Of a stretch of DNA of 64,000 nucleotides, positions 56,301 to 63,440 are shown in pieces; position 1 is the stretch's first letter, and every line of letters begins with the position of its first letter. The translations under genes and the position numbers were made by a program. The DNA comes from Metellina segmentata. Its lineage: Eukaryota > Arthropoda > Arachnida > Araneae > Tetragnathidae. The stretch spans positions 90,495,578-90,559,577 of the forward strand of contig OX375879.1 in NCBI GenBank assembly GCA_947359465.1. Direction: 5' to 3'. Under the pieces are notes generated by a model. That model saw only the letters and a list, made by a program, of their open reading frames with translations, had not been told where the DNA came from and did not search any database.

Positions 56301-58120
56301 TACCTTCTATTAAAGTTGTAAAGGAGGTTTTCAAACACTCTGTATAAGTACCTGATTCCTTTTAATGCTCGAAATCAGAAGAACTCAGTCATCAGATGAC
56401 AGAAGGATTATACTGTCATCTGATGATGGTTACGTTTCCGACGCTTATATTATCATTTTAGCTGACAAGGAAAATCATCGTTGTTTATACTTTTTGTTCA
56501 CGAATATAAAATTTCTGTGTGTTACCATGAATATTAAAAGATTAATGGGAAGGTAAAGGAAAAAAAGAGAGGAATTTACTAAAGTAAAGGGAAATATGCA
56601 AATGCTTTAGCACATAATGATCCAAATTACATATACATGTGTTGAGGATAAGGTACTGAAATCCCTACATATAATTTGCTAAATATGGAGTCAAATAAGT
56701 GTTTTGTTTCAGATCCAAATTCACATGAGGCATTTTTAGTTCCTCGTTTGAAAAATGTTATCACAACTCACACTTTTAAAGCTTTTTTAACCTTTGAAGA
56801 GCGGGTGAGCTTTAGGTTTTATATCGAAAAAACCCCAAGCTTTAGGTTTTGTGCCAGAACTTAAACTCAACTCATGAATATCGAGATTTTTATAGCATAG
56901 TCAAAATTTTGTGGCTTCCACTTTCAAAGGTCGCTGCTCCTAAGGGAACTGTTTGAAAATTTGTCTTAACTCTCTAAGGTTTTCACACGCATAATTCCAT
57001 CTTGCAGTCTGTAATCTTCCCTACATTCTAAACAAGTTTGACTTCCTTGAACAATAGGATATTTCCAAAGGATTCTATTATATAGAAACGGGACCAATAG
57101 AATCTCTACAAAAGATTGTAATCTGAGGAGAGGATCAATATAATTTTCTGAAGGGATTACTTGCTATGGAAATGAGCACTAGAGAGGATTTATTCATACT
57201 CCTAAGAATTCTATTTTAAAAAGGGGACCAATAGAAATTCTACAAAAGATTGTAATCTAAGGAGAACCAATGTAATTTTCTGAAAGGATTACCTTCTATG
57301 GAAATGAGCGGTAGAGAGGATTTTATTCCAACTCCTAAGAATTATGTTTTATAAAAAGGGGACCAATAGAATCTCTAGAAAAGTTTCTAATCTGAGGAGA
57401 GGACCAATATAATTTTCTGAAATTATTACTTTCTATGGAAAGGAGCACTAGAGATTACTTTATTCCAACTCCTAAGAATTCTATTTTATAGAAAGGGGAC
57501 AAATAGAATCTCTACAAAAGATTCTAATCTGAGGAGAGGACCAATATAATTTTTCTGAAAGGATTATTTTCTAGGGAAATGAGCACTAGAGATAATTTTA
57601 TTCCGACTACTAATGATTTGTTCCAAGTAAAAGATAATTATAATTGTTCTAACTAAACCACATGGTGAATGTGTGAGATAATCAATCAATAGATTCATAA
57701 GAAAGACGATGTTATTTTGTCATTAAATGTGTTGTAGGATAAAAGAAACTTTACACTATTGCGACGCTAAGAGAGTTATGCCTGTTCTAAAAAGGATTGG
57801 TAGTTAGAAATAATTTATAAAAATACTATTAATATCATGCACGGATAATTTCAAACATTTGTTTCTGCGCGATTCATTAATGATGACTTGTTTTTGTAGT
57901 CATGCTCACTGCTGATGATATTATTATTACAGAAATCGAATTTCTTTATTTATTTCACGATTCACGAAATTCTCTTTAAAAGTTATTCTCTAAAATTCTT
58001 ATTCTCTTCATAAATTAGCGGAGGCAAAATGCAATTTGAAGTGCCACAATTGTGGTCGATTGGACAAGAAGAAATGCAAATGTGTGTGCGCCGATGGATG
58101 GGATTCGCAAGACTGCTCAC
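34920..58120 (+). CDS. Secreted CAP-superfamily protein (SCP/CRISP-like), 3' end not secured
   Basis: Six exons on the plus strand: 34920-35327, 39413-39646, 47632-47726, 55262-55353, 55542-55580 and 58019-58120; phases match throughout and give at least 323 codons. Order: signal peptide (residues 1-25), a non-conserved stretch with a K-R site near residue 100, CAP domain from about residue 113 (LDLHNMYRSN, CGHYVT, VCHYFPP), a hinge with CSQC, then a Cys-rich EGF-like tail (CVCADGWDSQDC). CAP proteins act outside the cell; functions vary (protease-inhibitor-like, sterol binding, venom or saliva components) and cannot be told from sequence. Of the usual H-E-E-H set, the histidines are present and the glutamate of the G-E-N motif is replaced (YTQNL). 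Intron 2 uses a GC donor. The introns are full of transposons. A terminal exon is needed after 58120; a weak candidate acceptor is at 61033. Confidence 0.88.
35665..35925 (-). mobile_element. tRNA-headed SINE copy
   Basis: In CAP intron 1, antisense. Minus-strand head GGTGGTTAAGGTGTTCGCCT, B box near 35865, body TCGTGGCCGAAAGTCCTCAT, tail GTTGCTCTGATTTGTGACAT (mutated). The middle of the body is partly deleted. Confidence 0.82.
36115..37890. repeat. Large inverted repeat with about 550-600-bp arms
   Basis: Left arm about 36350-36965 and right arm about 37370-37890 are inverted copies: e.g. CACTAAATACAGTGGGCATG at 36414 against its complement near 37820, and GGTACAGCTGCAGTCTACGT at 37373 against the complement of 36935-36955. 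A third copy of the inner end (CGGTACAGCTACAGTCTACG) lies at 36116-36190 in the right-arm orientation. The spacer holds an unrelated SINE-like repeat. No transposase was recognised. Confidence 0.8.
37066..37325 (+). mobile_element. Second SINE-like repeat in the inverted-repeat spacer
   Basis: tRNA-like start with GAGAGAGTCTCCATCGGGTA and CACAAGTTCGAATTCTGTCA (B box), then TCTCTTCTGTGTCAGTTAAA and GGCGCAGCATGGTCAGGTAT. The same order recurs at 40035-40215. Confidence 0.6.
38270..38850 (-). pseudogene. Tc1-like transposase relic
   Basis: Minus-strand frames give QAQGRPRETGQRKDRRVVRH, then LPLTALHCRQRLEWCHSRRT-like text and TDQSRFCLGGDDNGIRVWRQ with RGQ...SRFVVQHHTSR. This is the linker and first catalytic region of a Tc1-like transposase (normally T/S-D-E-S-R-F; here the E is changed to Q). 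Stops and frame changes are present. Confidence 0.8.
39413..39646 (+). CDS. CAP gene exon 2 (central CAP domain)
   Basis: 78 codons, phase 0. Encodes EWDPKLEHLAQLWADGCVFD, then H of the CAP tetrad, YTQNLYL, WYDEY and CGHYVT. TTTCTAG acceptor. The donor is GCAAGT instead of GT; only this cut joins HYVT to MAWA in frame and in register with the family pattern H-Y-T-Q-V-V-W-A. Confidence 0.9.
40035..40215 (+). mobile_element. Second SINE-like repeat copy
   Basis: B-box-like AGATTCAATTCCTGCCTGGG, then CTCATCTGTGTCTGTAAACC and TTGGCTCAGCTTGGCCGAAT. Similar to 37066-37325, with tail fragments at 9300-9375 and 14488-14545 (minus). Confidence 0.6.
40322..41114. mobile_element. hAT-type MITE (793 bp) with 8-bp target duplication
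   Basis: Flanked by identical CTCTAACC at 40314-40321 and 41115-41122. Ends are CAAGGCTCGAAATA (left) and, inverted from the right, CAGGGCTCGAAATACCCGGG; CA(A/G)-G-G is the typical hAT terminus. Both ends carry AGGTGCACC/GGTGCACGC motifs nearby. No transposase inside. Confidence 0.92.
41270..41730. repeat. Three tandem copies of a roughly 150-bp unit
   Basis: Each unit starts TGTGTTAATTAAGTTCAGTA, includes GTTTTCCACCAATATA and ATTTCGTCTCTAACTAAAAA and ends AACTAAATTTATC(T/G)CTATTTA. Copies differ by a few bases (extra TA in copy 2, extra TGT in copy 3), so the array is recent. Confidence 0.95.
42725..42975 (+). pseudogene. hAT transposase fragment (ZBED5/SCAND3-like, N-terminal part)
   Basis: Plus-strand frame encodes ALEASYKVVRLID, stop, AKKTRTIAKSLILPDYLEIV then KTMLGIDEVKEIQ. 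The order A-S-Y-x-V-x-x-x-I-A-x-x-K-K-x-H-T-I-x-x-x-L-I-L-P is typical of the region before the hAT catalytic core. Broken by stops. Confidence 0.65.
43390..44640 (+). mobile_element. Ty3/gypsy relic: probable LTR/leader and gag start
   Basis: 44214-44408 encodes MAFLGKGKKHDLLNLVNELG followed by an acidic stretch, then after stops a Glu/Lys-rich coiled-coil region to 44620. This resembles the gag start of spider gypsy-type elements. The upstream 43430-44000 stretch is GC-richer with repeated CCTGATTCGG, GGACAAACTGACC/AAACTGACCAGG and CGACCCGCCAGG motifs, consistent with an LTR or leader. No intact pol follows, and limits are approximate. Confidence 0.6.
44214..44411 (+). pseudogene. gag N-terminal fragment of a gypsy-type retrotransposon
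   Basis: 65-codon frame beginning MAFLGKGKKHDLLNLVNELG, with EMKVLEIKDVITGS and DEEFV. A stop interrupts it and Glu/Lys-rich coiled-coil sequence continues in other frames. Confidence 0.6.
45495..45985 (+). pseudogene. Tc1-like transposase relic
   Basis: Plus-strand frames encode RDDRHLIRMVVTDRTASSCA and LAQHWS, then GFPLTLIHRRIRLQWTH and LVVFSDVP. This is the helix-turn-helix/linker and start of the catalytic domain of a spider-type Tc1 element (normally VVFSDESRF). Frame changes around 45700-45800 make it dead. Confidence 0.8.
45990..46300 (+). pseudogene. hAT transposase C-terminal fragment
   Basis: Plus-strand codons give VEFKDVLLSQFCVTAKKGFP then SIGEKAINIL; other frames give STMLNIKNLKR-like text. 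Matches the C-terminal dimerisation part of ZBED5/SCAND3-type hAT proteins. It may be the distal end of the element starting at 42725. Confidence 0.6.
46395..46722 (-). mobile_element. Well-preserved tRNA-headed SINE
   Basis: Minus strand: GGTTAAAGTGTTGGCCTCTA, GGTTCCTGGTTCGAATCCGG, then GTCCTCACGTTGGGTTGATG, ACCGTGGTTCAAATTTACGA, and tail CAAAAGCCCGTTGTGTTGCT with CTAGTACGACGTTAACTAAA. Very close to 25962-26262. Confidence 0.9.
47632..47726 (+). CDS. CAP gene exon 3
   Basis: Encodes MAWAESSKLGCGISKC then YLMVCHYFPP, the CAP motif-1 tail and motif 2 (V-C-x-Y-x-P-P). TTTCAG acceptor, GTAAGT donor, phase 2 out. Confidence 0.92.
47795..47975 (-). mobile_element. SINE fragment with alternative tRNA-like head
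   Basis: Minus strand: CCGCAGCAGCTCAGTTCTAA (A-box-like), GGGTTGCGAGTTTGAAACTC (B box), CGGTCCAACAAAAGACCGTC, then GGTGCACTTCAAGTTGTCAT and CCTCACATTGGCGTAGTGGA of the common body. The tail is missing. It lies 70 bases after CAP exon 3. Confidence 0.75.
48255..48362 (+). mobile_element. SINE head fragment, alternative-head type
   Basis: GGGTTCCAACTCGGTCCAAC, AAAATACCACTGTGTTCACG and GATGCACCTAAGTTGGCGTG parallel the head and linker of 47795-47975 in the opposite orientation. Confidence 0.5.
48440..49245 (-). pseudogene. Tc1-like transposase relic, nearly full span
   Basis: Minus-strand pieces in order: LHRIPLTLSDRRIRLQWAHQ, WKQVDFSDESREMWTLTMDD (first catalytic Asp region), KSGFMVWGAIGYNRRSHLLQ, then AWNVRAFFSARHVSLLPWLA and SLDMSPIEYV (second catalytic region). 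Several frameshifts and stops break it. Confidence 0.88.
49249..49640 (-). pseudogene. hAT-like (CGBP1-type) transposase fragment
   Basis: Minus strand encodes SWKEGSFVLTDES, NPLVDTLDNPEETCVID and KDFALLLFDTAYYMTAAGNT with LKVLYPLLLEVTCVAHLFHS. The pattern 'F..LLL.D.A.YM..AG..LK.LYP....VTC.AH..H' is characteristic of hAT-like transposases related to CGG-binding protein 1. It abuts the Tc1 relic directly. Confidence 0.72.
49650..51800. other. AT-rich CAP intron sequence, no gene seen
   Basis: No coding pattern. It may include the 3' non-coding part and LTR of the gypsy relic that follows on the minus strand, but no LTR ends could be set. Contains a 32-bp tandem repeat at 50416-50535. Confidence 0.4.
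50416..50535. repeat. Tandem repeat, 32-bp unit, about four copies
   Basis: Unit ATAATAGAATTATCAATGAG + CATCAATACCAC, with single-base differences between copies. Confidence 0.93.
51820..53650 (-). pseudogene. Ty3/gypsy pol relic (RT, RNase H, integrase)
   Basis: Minus-strand order: RT C-terminal part (TKISFLGYEIGEGIFSPHDA, 53387-53614); RNase H (KWNWTAECQEAYETLKNCL and SLFVDASGDGIGSIL at 53150-53330; YSASELECLATVDSVEKFHC, YTDLAALVWL and LKYKKGSTNQGADI at 52836-53117); zinc-binding H-H-C-C remnant (HIYNYVKHCKMSQLNKKCHQ, about 52560); integrase core (CITDHSTRYVWTFACSNATT, 52242-52460). Stops and frameshifts separate the parts. Protease and gag are absent, and no LTRs were found. Confidence 0.9.
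54080..55150 (-). repeat. GC-richer repeat-like tract, possibly LINE 3' region
   Basis: Less AT-rich than its surroundings. On the minus strand it includes AACAACAGGTGTCGCGACTA and TAGAGGCGAAAGTGACCCCG, loosely like the GGTGTCGTGACC text in the non-LTR element at 58.8-61.0 kb. A proline-rich 75-codon minus frame (54920-55147) shows no known domain. Identity not established. Confidence 0.35.
55262..55353 (+). CDS. CAP gene exon 4 (hinge)
   Basis: Continues the P-P motif with ALIGLQMYTVAKPCSQCIDG and CLSNLC, matching the G-N...P-Y...G-x-P-C-S-x-C hinge of CAP proteins. TTCCAG acceptor, GTAAGT donor, phase 1 out. Confidence 0.88.
55542..55580 (+). CDS. CAP gene exon 5 (39 nt)
   Basis: Small exon completing MTWEQCERNPKLC. 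Strong TTTTATTTTCAG acceptor and GTAGGT donor; phases 1 in and 1 out fit both neighbours. Confidence 0.75.
55600..57065. other. CAP intron 5, no gene recognised
   Basis: AT-rich with scattered chance frames. The stretch around 56180-56215 (GATAGCCAAGTATGCCTAAG, TTTGGTCGCC) weakly resembles the tail of the second SINE-like repeat. Confidence 0.4.
57069..57612. repeat. Four tandem copies of a roughly 135-bp unit
   Basis: Units carry GGGACCAATAGAATCTCTAC, AAAAGATTCTAATCTGAGGA, GAGGACCAATATAATTTTCT and ATGGAAATGAGCACTAGAGA, and each ends ATTCCAACTCCTAAGAATTC or close. Copies differ by substitutions and short deletions. Confidence 0.94.
58019..58120 (+). CDS. CAP gene exon 6 (EGF-like Cys-rich tail)
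   Basis: Encodes AEAKCNLKCHNCGRLDKKKC then KCVCADGWDSQDCS, an EGF-like spacing with seven cysteines. TTAG acceptor, GTACGT donor, phase 1 out. One more exon is expected; a phase-compatible acceptor at 61031-61033 would add QFLERKCLI and a stop, but its pyrimidine tract is poor. Confidence 0.82.
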
Positions 58121-59024
58121 GTACGTTTTTTCCTTCTCTTATATTGTGTGTGTAATTTGGTTACTTTTACAAGAATTCGAATTATTTTTAATGCAATGCA
58201 TGCAAACATTCAATCATGCTGTTTTGCAAATGCAGTTGTCAGTCATTTTTGTAACTTTTATTATTCTCCACCGTTCACTAAATCGAATGGTGATAGTATC
58301 TGATGGAGAATCTAGGTTGGTAGAGATGAAAAGTATGTAAATCCATCGCATCATCAGTTGTGAGAAAGAAATCAAGAATATGGCCTTTTGTCTTTCCTCG
58401 GTTTAGATATTGTTCCAGGTACAGAAAGGATGGGGAGTTTGAAAAATATTGGTTCATGAAAATGAACCGAGGCTTGGTCAAATATGGTTTTTTCTGTCGT
58501 CGCGAAATGAACTTAGGCGATGTACAACAAAAACAAGAATTAATGAGCAAATAAATTAATTATGACGAGAGTTATGCAGACGTGCTTGTGTCCTGCTTGT
58601 TGATGACACATGAGCAGGAATTGTAATGCGCATGAAGCGCCAAGAGGAAGTAAATTAAAAAGTATCGCCCACTGGCGGATTTAGGCGTAACATGCAAGGA
58701 GGCTCTATCTCTCTCTCTCTCTCTGAGTGGAAGTAGACCCCTCCGCACCGAGTTATTTAAAACCCACAAAGGATTAGCCAAAGGCTAGGGAGAGCCTCTA
58801 AGTAGAAACTTGATAGGGTGGTCCTATGACTCGTCGTCCGAAAAGCCCTCATCGACCCGGGATGGGTGAGACGGAGAGTGGACGTGGTCGACCCGTGGTA
58901 ATGGTGCGCGAAGATTTAGTGGTCCGGCTCATTAATATCAATCAACCTTAGTCATGAGTTTGAGCCGGAAGGATTTTCTTCATAGATTCATGTCGACGAA
59001 TGCTTCAGATTGCACACCATCTAC

Positions 59025-59488
59025 TAGGGGTGCGACTTGCGACATCGATGTATTGGGGTCGATGTTTTGGTAACATCGATGTTTATACTTGTCGATGTTC
59101 TTACGTTGTCGATGTTTTATTTTTAAATGAAAAAAGTACCGTTATAAAAATTTTAAAAATAACCAAGTAGCATAATTTTTGTAACCAGCAAATTGAACAT
59201 ACTTTTAGACCAAAGTGACCAAGGATGAAGGGTCTGAAAAGTAGGGATGCGACATCGATGTCGATGTTTTCTAAACATTGATGCTTTAGAAAAAAACATC
59301 GATGTATTGGAGCCGATGTTGCATCACTAGTTGCTAAACCAGTTTTAAGAAATGAGGAAACAAGTTTAAATACACTGAATTTTTAAAACATCGATGGTTT
59401 GGGTGCGATGTATTATCAACATCGATTTTAAATTTTGAACATCGATGTTTCAAAACATCTATGTTTTGCTATCGATGTCGCATCCCTA
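59025..59488. mobile_element. 464-bp hAT-type MITE built of CATCGATGT motifs
   Basis: Flanked by perfect 8-bp repeats CCATCTAC (59017-59024 and 59489-59496). Ends TAGGGGTGCGAC and, inverted, TAGGGATGCGAC; T-A-G-G-G fits hAT termini. The inside is dominated by CATCGATG(T) and TCGATGTTTT in both orientations, and an internal TAGGGATGCGACATCGATG at about 59243 looks like another terminus. No coding sequence. Confidence 0.93.
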
Positions 59489-60559
59489 CCATCTACTAGG
59501 AACCTGTCGATGTTCCTCAGTAGCCCTGCGGAACAGCAGGCTGCCACCATTTCCTTATTAATCCGGAGACGTGGGCAGTACCGGCACCATCATCTTTGGA
59601 GTTTTGCAGACCCTTGCCGTCCACCAGATAGCCTTCCTTCGTTAGCGTACAGGTATTAGATTAACCGGGGAGTGGTCACGACACCGCTAGTTTCCTTGTG
59701 GCACCTAAGGAGGTTCCTGTCATTACTTGACCGCAGAAACGGCGGCTTTGCCTCTGAGCCAGATCCTGTGGTCCGTACCGGTTGCCTGCTGGCTAGAGCA
59801 GTTCCGTCACGTTAGAGACTGACATATTCCTCCTACGTAGATAGACCCAAGATCTACGCAGTTATGGAGTCCCTTTGGTATCTTCTGAAGGAGCCGCGGT
59901 CCGAGTGGAGGGGGCCGCCACTCTTCATTCCTTGGAACCATCAAATCCTCAATCGAGGGACTCCAAGCATTTTTGACGTAAACTGATAAGCGAGTTACCG
60001 TTACTTGGTTTAGGATGCACACCGCCCCAAGTGCGTAGAGTCCACCCCCGTTCCTTTATCCCGGATCTTGGGTCTTAGCCCCATCATCTTACCATCATCG
60101 CTTCGGACAGTCTTCCCGGACATTAAAGACTACCATCAACCTTCCGTGAGAGTGACCCACGTCCACTCCCCCAACAGACTGTAGCGTGTACATCTCCCTA
60201 TAAAGATGTAGTATGCATAGGCGGCATTTGGTAAAAGTACGGCAGAGAATTTACAATTTGGCTACCTCTATCACAAGTCGCCACCCAAAGTTATGCATTT
60301 TCGCAACTTCTAGTACAAGACTGTCATTAGTTGCTAGACACAGAGCTATACATTTTCGCAACTTCTAGCACAAGACTGTCATTAGTTGCTAGGCACATGC
60401 AGAGAATGAAAGGAGGAGTTAGCAGTCTCCGGCAGTACGCGAAGTAAGTTTGCTTAAGAAGGGTCGCCACAGACTTCCAACACAGGTGCTTTCGATTCAT
60501 GTCTGTTCACCATGGCGGGAGAAAAAACAGGGGTGTGAGGTGCATAAGCGAGGTATATA

Positions 60560-60916
60560 TTACCTGTAGGGTGGGGAAGGTCGAGAAGAAAACTGAGGCG
60601 TCAGCCTTTTTGTCACATAGTTTCCCAAGCGGAGAAGCGTTGGGATCCACTCAGGGCGCTTAGTGAAGTCTCCAGGAGCGAAACGCAAACATTCGAGCCC
60701 ACGACGGAGGGGAGTGACAAGTTCGCAGTCGAGGAGGTAGTCGGAGACATCTCCCACCTCTCCACACTGACACAAGCCTGATCCTTGTCGCTTAATACTA
60801 TGTAAGTATTTTGGGAAGCGACCATGACCTGTGAGCAGCTGAGTCGCAATCGGGTGGTACACGTGTCTTCTGAGATCAGGCGTGGGGATAAACCGATAGG
60901 TGTATCTGCCTACCAA
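60560..60916 (-). pseudogene. Non-LTR ORF2 C-terminal fragment
   Basis: 118-codon frame ending the ORF2-type protein, with a cysteine cluster (LCQCGEVG...LLDCE) and no upstream RT in frame; the upstream part (to about 61010) is frameshifted. The element is 5'-truncated and inactive. Confidence 0.7.
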
Positions 60917-61049
60917 GTGTCCACTCCATCGCCACTTCCATCAATCCATGAGGATCTTCAGGAGGCAGTTGCTGACACGATATCACACGATTGGTTACAG
61001 GCATATCTAGTCCACAGAAAAGAACATTTTTAGAATTTTTAGAAAGAAA

Positions 61050-61223
61050 ATGTCTGATTTGATTCTTATATTGTTTTTCTTATGTTCATTTTGTGCATTG
61101 CTTCACTGGTTAAAAGAAGACATCACAAAATCGGCTGAAAAATGTTGGACTCGTGTATCGAGATGTAAATGTAGTAATAAATACAGTAAAACTGTAAAAT
61201 TTGAAGCACTCGTTCGCTGTTAA
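61050..61223 (+). CDS. Candidate small secreted Cys-rich peptide (57 aa), uncertain
   Basis: ATG frame with a very hydrophobic start (LILILFFLCSFCALL), then a short charged part with CWTRVSRCKC and a terminal C before TAA. This looks like a signal peptide and short cysteine-containing chain, but six cysteines are split between the hydrophobic part and the tail, no family was recognised, and no poly(A) signal or intron was tied to it. It could be chance in AT-rich DNA. Confidence 0.2.
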   Translation: MSDLILILFFLCSFCALLHWLKEDITKSAEKCWTRVSRCKCSNKYSKTVKFEALVRC

Positions 61224-61734
61224 ACGCACTCAGTTTTAGTTTGGTTTGTTATATTTTACAACTCGAGGGGGCTTATTGAGAACATGAAGGTCATGGCACT
61301 GAAAGAAAAGGAATTAAAGAACGAAAATGCCTAGTCTGCAGCTAAAAATTTCAAACTGTTCTGACCATGTTATCTACTTTAAAAAAAAAAAGATTCAGTC
61401 CCAGGATTATGCAGCGATACGTGTCGCCACCTATTGAGCATAAAAATAACTAACCAATCCCATACTATTGAATATTCTATTAAATATTCCCACAAATCTT
61501 GCGGCACGTCTCGTCAATTTCGCAACACCCTTTACCCTCTAGATGGTTGTCTCGACAAGATTTCTCCGCAAAAAGAAAAACTGACCAGATTGAAAGATCT
61601 TTTTATCGTATCTCGTCATTAGAAGAAAACTAACCCTTGATCTCGTTATCATCAAAAACCGTAACGCGTTATTATTATCATAAAAAAAAAATTGAAAAAT
61701 ATCTCGTCGAAACCACTTGGAGGGTTGAGATTTA

Positions 61735-61960
61735 CAGGACATTGATGAAGTATCACTAGGATCACTACACGACCCGAATTGAAGGACGTGCCTAAGGATC
61801 CCGATGGGCAGGGCCGGTCGCGATTTTCCAAACCCTCACAGATACTGCACCGCCAGGTGACAGGCCAGTCGCTGTGAGAAGCGTTAAGGAATTGTGGGAA
61901 GGTTGATCCAACTTCTTGGCGACTTATCGCTCCGTCGTCGCGCTTTTAGCAAGTTTCAAT
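61735..61960. repeat. Left arm of an inverted repeat pair
   Basis: Contains the complement of the stretch near 62820-62900 (CACAGATACTGCACCGCCAG, GTGACAGGCC, GGGCCGGTCGCGATTT). Confidence 0.8.
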
Positions 61961-62769
61961 GGATAACAGTTAGGGCGATTTGATTTTTTTTAAACGGATT
62001 TTATCGGTTTAAACCGGTTTTTTTTTAGAAACTTAGTTTAACAAAGCAATGAACATTAAATGCGAAGTAGTAATTATCTGTAATATCTGCTCAAATTGAT
62101 TAGTCCAATGGATTATCTTAATTAATTAATCATTATTTGTGATTAATTAATTATATGATTAGTTCTTATTAAATAATTAATATTACGGGGTGATTGTTTT
62201 TAGATTTTCTTTAATAAGTCAATGGGATCTTTAAATAAGCAGTAACTTTAAATGCTAATATATTTAAATTGGGATTTATCTTTTGAAATTATAAAAAATC
62301 TATAAAATCTCTTATCTATAAAAAAAAAAACAGGTTTTCATCAGTTTATAAAAAAACATCTGGTTTTATTTTAATAATTTTATTCTCATTTAGTTTAAAT
62401 AAGAATCCTTGTTTTAATAACTGTAATAAAAAAACTGTTTTTTAATCAGTTAATTAAAAATCTAAGTCATCTTTTATCAGTGAAAAATTGCAAACTTTTG
62501 TGTATATTTAGTTATAGTTCGAATACTGTTTCATTTTAAAGGAAACAAACTATCTTGCAACATATAAAAAGTTTTAACTTCAGCGTCATTTTCATTTGCC
62601 AAGGAACTTCGAAGAATAATGATATTTTCCATATGTAAAACTACGTTGAAATCTTTTGGGATTTCTTTTAATATTAATTCTATTTCCATTATGCGCTCCA
62701 CACGTGTAACACAATCAAGATAACACTAACAACATGAAGAATGTGCGGCGAGATTTCTTCAGCGCCAAG
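61961..62769. other. AT-rich spacer between the inverted arms
   Basis: Very AT-rich. Includes near-palindromic GGTTTAAACCGG text near 62010 and ATTAATTAAT text at 62110-62180. No gene seen. Confidence 0.4.
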
Positions 62770-63000
62770 TCGTCCTAGTGCAACCCGATAACCGGTCGAT
62801 TTAATTGGTTCAGCAACAAATCGTCATCCAGCGCGACCGGCCTGTCACCTGGCGGTGCAGTATCTGTGAGGGTTTGGGAAATCGCGGGCCGGTCAGAGGT
62901 CCATGCGACAGATGCGGCCGCATCGGGCGTCATGATGGGTTAGGTATGAAAGGCTTGGCGGGATCCCCAAGAATAAAGAGGCGCTGGTTGCCGCAGTAAA
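62770..63000. repeat. Right arm of an inverted repeat pair
   Basis: CTGGCGGTGCAGTATCTGTG and AGGGTTTGGGAAATCGCGGG are inverted relative to 61800-61870. A 64-codon frame (62805-62999, with CSICEGLGNRG and CDRCGRIGRHDG) crosses this arm; its two C-x-x-C pairs are suggestive, but the mirrored arm argues for a mobile element. Confidence 0.8.
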
Positions 63001-63129
63001 ACCTCACTAAAAACGCCGTTCACACAGAGGTAGCAGAAATTATTATTTTTTTTTCCAACGAAGATATAATAACAATGACAAAAGAATTAAATACTCTGGT
63101 CGGAAGGTGGGGGGGGGGGCATTTGGGTT

Positions 63130-63440
63130 TTAGTATTCGAAAGATATTGAAAACTTGGATAAGGAAATTCAATGTTTCAAAACTCAAGTTGTGGAACTCA
63201 TTGAGGATATAGAGTCATCTACCTAACTTTGACTCGTTAAAGTGTAAATCCAAATATTGTCTTAAGGATACATATCCGAATATGTAAATTGCCCTCATGA
63301 TTTTTTTTGCTTTACCGGTTACAGTGGCGTCCTGCGAGAGCAGTTTCACAGTAAGCTAAAATACTAAAATCTTCCTCCGGTCTAGCATGGGGCAAGAACC
63401 GTTTGACAAACCTTGCTATTTCATCCATTTTTGAAAAGAA
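63130..63440 (+). pseudogene. hAT (ZMYM/TTF-type) transposase C-terminal fragment
   Basis: Plus-strand codons give YSKDIENLDKEIQCFK-like text, then LPVTVASCESSFT and, in frame after a stop, FLRSSMGQEP. This is the 'LL..PVTVAS.ERSFS.LK.IK..LRSSM.QERL' dimerisation end of hAT transposases. In-frame stops are present. Confidence 0.78.

Larger units (their letters stand above)
58790..61010 (-). mobile_element. Non-LTR retrotransposon, 3' part (interrupted)
   Basis: Minus frame 60560-60916 encodes the end of a Jockey/R1-type ORF2: ATQLLTGHGRFPKYLHSIKR then CQCGEVGDVSDYLLDCELVT, the T-G-H-G-x-F...C-x-C-G/C-x-x-x-D-x-x-H-x-x-x-x-C end of the RNase H/zinc region; the usual histidine is replaced (DYLLDC). 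A long GC-richer 3' UTR-like stretch continues to about 58790. The hAT-type MITE at 59025-59488 lies within it. The 3' end was not located exactly. Confidence 0.72.

Noticed and set aside
58029..58340. 103-codon plus frame starting MQFEVPQLW
   Set aside because: It is an out-of-frame reading across CAP exon 6 and the following intron.
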